The position numbers and the translations under genes were made by a program. Source: JAUXIQ01 sp030620925 [NCBI: Nitrospinota bacterium] (lineage in GTDB: Bacteria > JAUXIQ01). From it: 12,396 bases of DNA. A model generated the notes under the pieces. That model worked only from the letters and a program-made list of their open reading frames with translations, was not told the origin of the DNA and ran no database searches. The DNA lies in the NCBI GenBank assembly GCA_030620925.1, contig JAUXIQ010000021.1:1-12396 (forward strand), given 5' to 3'. This document shows positions 8,549-12,396 of this stretch, piece after piece; the first letter of the stretch is position 1; each line of letters begins with the position of its first letter.

Positions 8549-8582
8549 GGCAGGAGAGATAAACTCTCTCCTGCCTTTTTTT
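8549..8582 (+). terminator. Strong Rho-independent terminator of the redox cassette
   Basis: GGCAGGAGAG (8549-8558) pairs perfectly with CTCTCCTGCC (8566-8575) over 10 bp around a 7-nt loop, followed by seven Ts (8576-8582). It lies 28 bp after the stop codon at 8521. Confidence 0.95.
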
Positions 8583-8636
8583 GCTCGGATTGATGCGAAA
8601 ATAACAGCGCTGTAAAGATTTTTGCCGATAATGCCG

Positions 8637-8666
8637 TTAAAAAATTCTGGTCAAGCACAATATGAT
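8637..8666 (+). promoter_or_regulatory. Weak candidate promoter before the PHP gene
   Basis: TATGAT (8661-8666, 5/6 to the -10 consensus) lies in an A/T-rich stretch, with TTAAAA (8637-8642) 18 bp upstream as a poor -35. A promoter is expected here because a strong terminator lies just upstream, but the match is weak. Confidence 0.22.
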
Positions 8667-8733
8667 ATATTATTAATTAACAGAATTACAGTCTTTGTGA
8701 ATTTACTCTAATGCCTCACAACCGGAGCACTCC

Positions 8734-9435
8734 ATGATATTCGAAATGCACTGTCATACCCGCTACGGCTCCTCCTGCAGTTACATGTCGCCTGATGAAC
8801 TGGTGAAGAAGGGGGCAGAGGTGGGATTGGACGGAGTGTGCATCACCGAGCACGACATCCCCTGGGACAAAAAAGCAACGGAAGAGCTTTCAAACCGATT
8901 TGGCATCCTGGTCATCGGGGGTATGGAGGTCAGCACGCCGTACGGTGAGGTGCTGGTCTGGGGACTGCACGAGCCTATCTTCGATGTGGAGGATATCTAT
9001 GAGCTTCGCCGCCGGGTGGACAGAGCAGGCGGAGTTATGGTCGCAGCTCATCCCTTTCGCGGGGCACACACTTTCATACGCTGGGACCCCGTTGAGGGGA
9101 TGATCCCCAAGATAGACGAGGCCCTTCAACTGCCCATCTTCAAGGCAGTGGATGGAATGGAAGTATTCAACGGTATGGCCCCCAACTGGGAGCTCGATCT
9201 GAGCAGCGCCGTTTGTGACAACCTGCCAATCATGGGTACCGGCGGGAGCGATGCACACAACGTGGAAGCGGTCGGCGACTGTGTCACCGTCCTTCAAAAA
9301 CGTGTGACTACCGAGGAACAGTTTTTCGATGAAATAAGGGAAGGCAGGTATTGCGCCCAGCACAGGTTGCTCGACCGGTTCTACCCCGATAACGGAGTCG
9401 TTCCATCATCGGGAGAGGGACAATCTGATGCATGA
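8734..9435 (+). CDS. PHP-domain metal-dependent phosphoesterase
   Basis: This 233-residue protein consists of a stand-alone PHP (polymerase and histidinol phosphatase) domain, a di- or trinuclear metal phosphoesterase fold. Visible ligands are H6 and H8 (EMHCHTRYG), H40-D41 (ITEHD), E65 (GGMEVST), H106 (AAHPF), and D173 with H175 (GSDAH), the complete set. No polymerase or other fused domain is present. Stand-alone members hydrolyse small phosphorylated molecules such as nucleoside 3',5'-bisphosphates or 5'-phosphates; the substrate here is unknown. The start has a short CGGAG (8723-8727). The last 8 bases overlap the start of a small cysteine protein, so the two are translationally coupled and probably related in function. 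Confidence 0.9.
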   Translation: MIFEMHCHTRYGSSCSYMSPDELVKKGAEVGLDGVCITEHDIPWDKKATEELSNRFGILVIGGMEVSTPYGEVLVWGLHEPIFDVEDIYELRRRVDRAGGVMVAAHPFRGAHTFIRWDPVEGMIPKIDEALQLPIFKAVDGMEVFNGMAPNWELDLSSAVCDNLPIMGTGGSDAHNVEAVGDCVTVLQKRVTTEEQFFDEIREGRYCAQHRLLDRFYPDNGVVPSSGEGQSDA

Positions 9436-9682
9436 TAACCATGAGCCTACGTGCTCCTTCTGCGCCAAGTTTGTGCTGCCATACAGTGAAGGCCTGCTGG
9501 CCGACTGGGGCTACTGTGGCGAGGAGATGAAAGGGTGTGAGCCATCGCCGGAGGAGCTCAAAGAGGTAGAGGAAGAGGTAAAGAGCGGAGACAACAGCTT
9601 TCTCACCAAGGGGGCCATTCCGTTGTATCAGGCACTGGGCGAGGGATGCGACAAATTTGAAGATGTAGGCAGCCACCACTAA
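9428..9682 (+). CDS. Small four-cysteine protein coupled to the PHP gene
   Basis: This is an 84-residue acidic protein. Its first half contains C9-X2-C12-X17-C30-X6-C37 (within PTCSFCAKFV, WGYCGEEMKGCEP), a spacing suitable for a metal site, either zinc-ribbon-like or a small Fe-S site. The second half is a highly charged helix (about 40-54, Glu/Lys-rich) and a short tail ending in His-His. The CxxC-x-x-FV and aromatic-Gly-Tyr-Cys arrangement recalls small cluster-binding subunits of some glycyl-radical enzymes, but none is seen in the window, so this is only an analogy. The ATG overlaps the PHP stop region by 8 bp with GGGAGAGGGA (9411-9420) just upstream, which supports a real, coupled gene. 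No known function is assigned. Confidence 0.7.
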   Translation: MHDNHEPTCSFCAKFVLPYSEGLLADWGYCGEEMKGCEPSPEELKEVEEEVKSGDNSFLTKGAIPLYQALGEGCDKFEDVGSHH

Positions 9683-9698
9683 GGCCGTCAACCCCCCT

Positions 9699-9733
9699 GC
9701 AGGGGAGCCTTCCCCATTGCAGGAGCGCCTTCC
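9699..9733. repeat. Imperfect 15-bp direct repeat with small palindromes
   Basis: GCAGGGGAGCCTTCC (9699-9713) and GCAGGAGCGCCTTCC (9719-9733) match at 13 of 15 positions with a 20-bp period. The first copy overlaps the perfect palindrome CCCCTGCAGGGG (9694-9705). The second runs into a GCGCCT/AGGCGC hairpin (9725-9730/9734-9739). It may serve as a weak 3' end for the PHP gene pair; no U-run follows. Confidence 0.4.
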
Positions 9734-9895
9734 AGGCGCGAAAGACCAAACTAGAAGAGACGGTCTCCCTTCTTCAGCCCAATCCGCCCGAAATAAATAA
9801 TTCCGTTGATAGGGGCGGCGTCTTGATACCCCTGTTAATTTCCGTACCTTGTTCACTCCACGCTATTATTCCTTTCGTATCCCGTTCCCCTTTAG

Positions 9896-9901
9896 TATAA
9901 T
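9896..9901 (+). promoter_or_regulatory. Perfect -10 box of a candidate promoter for the crotonase gene
   Basis: TATAAT at 9896-9901 is a consensus -10. The -35 region at 17 bp (TTTCGT, 9873-9878) is poor, so it would need an activator or other contacts. Predicted initiation near 9907 would leave only about 11 nt before the GGAGGGG at 9918-9924. Confidence 0.4.
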
Positions 9902-9929
9902 AGCAACCGCATTTTTCGGAGGGGTGGCT

Positions 9930-9977
9930 TTGGAGAAAATCCGGCATAAATGGATAACATTAAGAGGGGAGGGGTAA
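9930..9977 (+). CDS. Possible 15-codon leader ORF coupled to the crotonase gene
   Basis: A TTG at 9930, five bases after GGAGGGG (9918-9924), opens a 15-codon frame (MEKIRHKWITLRGEG). Its TAA (9975-9977) shares one base with the downstream ATG in the arrangement TAATG. The peptide is basic and has no repeated amino acid typical of an attenuator. It may exist only to bring ribosomes to the crotonase start, or it may be chance. A GTG at 9924 in the same frame is an alternative start but overlaps the ribosome-binding site. Confidence 0.3.
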   Translation: MEKIRHKWITLRGEG

Positions 9978-10768
9978 TGTCCGAGGACATATTACTTGTT
10001 GATAAGAAAGATATGGTCTGCACGCTGACGCTCAATCGGCCAGCTAAGCGCAACTCGCTTTCACCCGCCCTGTTGTTCAGGCTGGCCGATGCTTTGAACG
10101 AATTGAACGAGGACGACGACATACGCTGCGTGGTGATAAAAGGGGCAGGAGACAAGGCGTTTTCGGCAGGGTACGACATCCGCGAGATACCCAACACACC
10201 CGAAGACAGGGAGCGACTCCAGCAGACCAACCCTCTGCCGACAGGTCTGAAGGCGGTAACCGATTACAAATACCCCGTTATCGCCATGATAAACGGCTAC
10301 GCAGTGGGTGCGGGCTGCGAACTGTCGGTGACCTGTGATCTCAGGTTAGCCTCGGAGAAGTCAATCCTGGGGATGCCCCCCGCCAAGCTGGGCGTTCTTT
10401 ACAGCGCCAGCGGGATGCAGCGCTTCATTAACCTCATCGGATTGGGTAACACCAAGGAGATATTTTACACCGGAAGGCTGGTCGACGCCCAGCGCGCCCT
10501 GCAGATGGGGTTGATAAATCAGCTCTTGCCTGAGTCTGAGCTGGAGGCTGTTACCTACGAAATGGCGGCGGAGATAGCCGGTAACGCACCCCTTTCGGTG
10601 AGCAATACCAAGAAAGGGCTGGAGCTTGTTCTAAACTATCAGTCCATGAACTCCGAGGGCCAGAATCTTTACAGCACCATGGTGGAGCAGTGTTTCAGCA
10701 GCGATGATATGAAGGAGGGGCAAAAGGCTTTCCTGGAGAAACGAAAGCCCAAATTCATCGGCCGTTAG
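9977..10768 (+). CDS. Crotonase (enoyl-CoA hydratase/isomerase) family protein, possibly an acyl-CoA decarboxylase
   Basis: This 263-residue crotonase-fold protein acts on a CoA thioester. The first oxyanion-hole segment is FSAGYD (62-67) and the second is GYAVGAGCE (107-115). E115 aligns with the first catalytic Glu of enoyl-CoA hydratase (rat E144). The position of the second Glu (rat E164) is P135 in GMPPAKLGVLY, so plain syn-hydration is doubtful. The MxPxxLGVxY pattern, including Y142, and the C-terminal EGQKAFLEKRKPKFIGR resemble E. coli methylmalonyl-CoA decarboxylase (ScpB/YgfG), though that enzyme's His66 would be Tyr here (Y66). I chose ATG 9977 because GAGGGGAGGGG (9964-9974) lies directly upstream; an in-frame ATG at 9950 would add nine residues (272 in total). 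It is flanked by its own promoter candidate and a strong terminator, so it is probably monocistronic apart from the leader ORF. Confidence 0.88.
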   Translation: MSEDILLVDKKDMVCTLTLNRPAKRNSLSPALLFRLADALNELNEDDDIRCVVIKGAGDKAFSAGYDIREIPNTPEDRERLQQTNPLPTGLKAVTDYKYPVIAMINGYAVGAGCELSVTCDLRLASEKSILGMPPAKLGVLYSASGMQRFINLIGLGNTKEIFYTGRLVDAQRALQMGLINQLLPESELEAVTYEMAAEIAGNAPLSVSNTKKGLELVLNYQSMNSEGQNLYSTMVEQCFSSDDMKEGQKAFLEKRKPKFIGR

Positions 10769-10862
10769 ATACAAACCGCAGCGATATTCCACCAATAGGT
10801 AAACTATTGAAAAGCACAGGGTTTGCTAATGTTAATCAATAATATACCATGTTAAATTTTAC

Positions 10863-10892
10863 TTGACAGCGGCCTGACACCAATAATAGAAT
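10863..10892 (+). promoter_or_regulatory. Candidate promoter embedded in the terminator hairpin
   Basis: Consensus TTGACA (10863-10868) is followed after 18 bp by TAGAAT (10887-10892, 5/6). The spacer contains the left arm of the terminator stem and most of its loop; the -10 covers the end of the loop. Initiation is predicted near 10899, at the T-run, giving a leader of about 85 nt before the dehydratase subunit gene. It is one of the two best promoter matches in the window. Confidence 0.55.
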
Positions 10893-10905
10893 CAGGCCGT
10901 TTTTT
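10870..10905 (+). terminator. Rho-independent terminator after the crotonase gene
   Basis: CGGCCTGA (10870-10877) pairs perfectly with TCAGGCCG (10892-10899) around a 14-nt A/T-rich loop, followed by six Ts (10900-10905). It sits about 100 bp after the stop at 10768. The loop also contains part of a promoter, described separately. Confidence 0.88.
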
Positions 10906-10982
10906 ACGTACGAATTAAAGACATTCCGGCGGTAATTCAACGGTAGGTGAAGGGTAAAAGCTGATATATGGGGGGAGCGGCG

Positions 10983-12086
10983 ATGTTAGACGAGTTCAGG
11001 GAAGCGTTCGATAAGCGGTATGAGACGGTGAAGGAGGAAAAGGCTAACGGTAAAGGGGCCGTGGGCTGGATGTGCAACTACGTCCCTGAGGAAATCTTCC
11101 ACGCCGCGGGCTACAATCCCATTCGGGTGTTGGGCAAAGAGGGGGAGACCACCATGGCCGACGCCTACCTCTATACCAACATGTGCACCCTGGTGCGGAG
11201 CTGCCTGGAGGAGGGTTTCAATAAGGGATTCGATTTTTTAGACGGTATGGTGGCCGTGAACACCTGCGATCATGTGCGCCGCTTCTACGATGTATGGAGC
11301 AGATATATCCCCACGCCTTTCATCCACGAGCTGTTCGTGCCCCACAAAGTAAATGAGCACTCGGAGAGATTCTTCACTGAGGAAGTAACCCAGCTCAAAG
11401 AGAAATTCGAAGAATATAGCGGGAAAAAAATCACCGACGATAAGCTCTCAGAGTCCATCAAGCTCTATAACAGGGCCCGGAGCCTGCTTCGGGAGATATC
11501 CGAGACCCGCAAGGCCGATCCCCCGCCCATAACCGGCGAGGAATTTCTTGAAGTGATGCTGCCCGGGCTTGTGCTGCCAAAAGAGAAACATGTAGAGATG
11601 CTCGAGGGCTACTTACAGGAGCTGAAAGGTAAGAAGGCAGAGGATGACGACAGGCTCCGCATTTATCTGCTGGGCAGCGAGTTGGACAACACTGAGTATA
11701 TCAGGATCATAGAGGATGCGGGCGGCCTTGTGGTCGCCGATGACCTGTGCACCGGCGCCAAGTACTTCCTGGACGACGTGGAGGAGAACGGGGATCCCGT
11801 GGCCGCCATATCCCGGAGGTATCTGAAGAGGGCCGAGTGCCCCAGGATGCGGCCCGCAGACACGCGCCTGAAGCGGATCGCCGATACCATCGAAGAATAC
11901 GATATCGACGCGGTGGTCCTGGAAGTCATCAAGTTCTGCAACCTCTACGGCGAGGATTACCCGATACTGAAGAAGGCGCTGGACAAGCTGGATGTCCCCG
12001 TGCTCATGATAAGCAGGGAGTATTCCACTGCCGGAGTGGGCCAGATAAGGACCAGAGTGGAAGCTTTCTTTGAAAGCATAACCTGA
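10983..12086 (+). CDS. 2-hydroxyacyl-CoA dehydratase / benzoyl-CoA reductase family subunit (HgdB/BcrC-like)
   Basis: This 367-residue protein belongs to the HgdB/HgdA-type family, in which two related subunits bind [4Fe-4S] clusters and, after one-electron activation by an ATP-dependent partner, either remove water from (R)-2-hydroxyacyl-CoA or reduce aromatic acyl-CoA. Family signatures visible are GWMCNYVPEEIFHAAGY (28-44, C31), NTCDHVRR (93-100, C95), VIKFCNLYGEDYP (315-327, C319) and the C-terminal GQIRTRVEAFFE (353-364). C31, C95 and C319 are the expected cluster ligands. ATG 10983 is preceded by GGGGGAG (10971-10977); an in-frame ATG at 10968 would add five residues but has no ribosome-binding site of its own. 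The partner subunit starts 20 bp downstream. Dehydratase and reductase branches cannot be separated from this alone. The activating ATPase is not in the window. Confidence 0.92.
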   Translation: MLDEFREAFDKRYETVKEEKANGKGAVGWMCNYVPEEIFHAAGYNPIRVLGKEGETTMADAYLYTNMCTLVRSCLEEGFNKGFDFLDGMVAVNTCDHVRRFYDVWSRYIPTPFIHELFVPHKVNEHSERFFTEEVTQLKEKFEEYSGKKITDDKLSESIKLYNRARSLLREISETRKADPPPITGEEFLEVMLPGLVLPKEKHVEMLEGYLQELKGKKAEDDDRLRIYLLGSELDNTEYIRIIEDAGGLVVADDLCTGAKYFLDDVEENGDPVAAISRRYLKRAECPRMRPADTRLKRIADTIEEYDIDAVVLEVIKFCNLYGEDYPILKKALDKLDVPVLMISREYSTAGVGQIRTRVEAFFESIT

Positions 12087-12106
12087 CATTGTAGAAGGGG
12101 GGAATC

Positions 12107-12396
12107 ATGTCTGTTGAACTGGAAGGCCAGGAGTTCGGACTTATAATCAAGAATCTCAACAGCACACTGGAGCGGCTGGCAAAAAGGGATGTGGCCCAGA
12201 GCGACATCTTTTTCTGGGAAGCCATGCGCAACTATTATGTGAGGGCCCATGAAGCCAACGAGAAGGGGGAGCCCATCGCTTTGACCGGGATGTTCATTCC
12301 GGTGGAGCTCCTGGTGGCCATGGATATCCCCCACGTGTGCGCCGAGAACAACGCCATGTTCACCTCTCAGATGGAGATCGACAAAGTCCCCGATCT
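12107..12396 (+). CDS. Second 2-hydroxyacyl-CoA dehydratase family subunit (HgdA-like, partial at window end)
   Basis: The frame opens at ATG 12107, behind GAAGGGGGGAA (12094-12104), and stays open to the window edge (96 complete codons). About residues 56-80 contain GMFIPVELLVAMDIPHVCAEN, the N-terminal 'P-x-E-(L/I)-(L/F)-x-A' motif of the 2-hydroxyacyl-CoA dehydratase subunits, matching YVPEEIFHAAG in the upstream gene. The cysteine that precedes this motif in the upstream subunit (C31) has no counterpart here, where the aligned residue is Gly61. The 20-bp gap to the upstream gene is that of a heterodimer operon. Family membership is strong; the length and later cluster ligands are outside the window. 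Confidence 0.85.
   Translation, partial: MSVELEGQEFGLIIKNLNSTLERLAKRDVAQSDIFFWEAMRNYYVRAHEANEKGEPIALTGMFIPVELLVAMDIPHVCAENNAMFTSQMEIDKVPD

Noticed and set aside
8522-8733. Possible small gene between the redox cassette and the PHP gene
   Set aside because: The interval holds a terminator and an A/T-rich stretch, with no frame that has a ribosome-binding site and a credible length.
9694-9739. Mobile-element end or CRISPR-like repeat
   Set aside because: There are only two imperfect 15-bp copies with a 5-bp gap. No transposase, target duplication or spacer-repeat regularity is seen.
9308-9856. 182-codon - strand frame covering the small Cys gene and the following spacer
   Set aside because: The + strand reading explains the first part (an 8-bp overlap with the PHP gene, with a ribosome-binding site). 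The antisense product shows no family features.
9950-9976. Longer start for the crotonase at ATG 9950
   Set aside because: It has only a distant ribosome-binding site. The nine extra residues would overlap the strong GAGGGGAGGGG that fits ATG 9977.

Overview
The window is about 12.4 kb of moderately GC-rich bacterial DNA. Every supported gene is on the + strand. The gene content points to a strict anaerobe: a radical-type 4-hydroxybutyryl-CoA-dehydratase-like enzyme, bacterial ferredoxins with [4Fe-4S] motifs, and two subunits of the 2-hydroxyacyl-CoA dehydratase / benzoyl-CoA reductase family. My best guess, from remembered gene order (class V aminotransferase, serA, purA) and this acyl-CoA content, is an uncultured Dehalococcoidia-type Chloroflexota from anoxic sediment. 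This is inference: the window has no rRNA or other strong phylogenetic marker, and a Desulfobacterota origin is not excluded.

Layout. (1) 1-330 is the 3' end of a probable secreted or surface protein, closed by a strong, probably bidirectional terminator. (2) 331-623 holds a candidate promoter and a foldable leader, followed by a housekeeping block: a class V aminotransferase (624-1778), serA (1826-3412) and purA (3472-4761). The first two probably carry out the 3-phosphoglycerate to phosphoserine (or glycine/serine) steps. (3) 4893-6326 encodes an AbfD/HpaB-family flavoprotein dehydratase with its Fe-S ligands intact. (4) After a 361-bp hairpin-rich spacer with a candidate promoter comes a three-gene redox cassette: a Cys-rich two-cluster ferredoxin protein (6688-7542), a small two-cluster ferredoxin (7559-7813) and a Cys-containing protein of uncertain family (7874-8521), ending in a near-perfect terminator. 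(5) A PHP-domain phosphoesterase (8734-9435) overlaps a small four-cysteine protein (9428-9682). (6) A crotonase-family protein (9977-10768) is preceded by a possible 15-codon leader ORF. It ends at a terminator whose hairpin also contains a good promoter. (7) Two adjacent 2-hydroxyacyl-CoA dehydratase family subunits follow (10983-12086 and 12107 to the window edge).

Taken together, 4.9-12.4 kb looks like an anaerobic acyl-CoA degradation or fermentation island. Low-potential electrons would pass through the encoded ferredoxins, and two mechanistically different radical dehydratase/reductase families sit next to a crotonase. The substrate cannot be read from the sequence. The ATP-dependent activator expected for the 2-hydroxyacyl-CoA dehydratase pair is not in the window and may lie downstream. 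The most interesting points are the redox cassette with its unrecognised partner proteins, the promoter nested in a terminator, the leader ORF, and the structured leader of the serine block.
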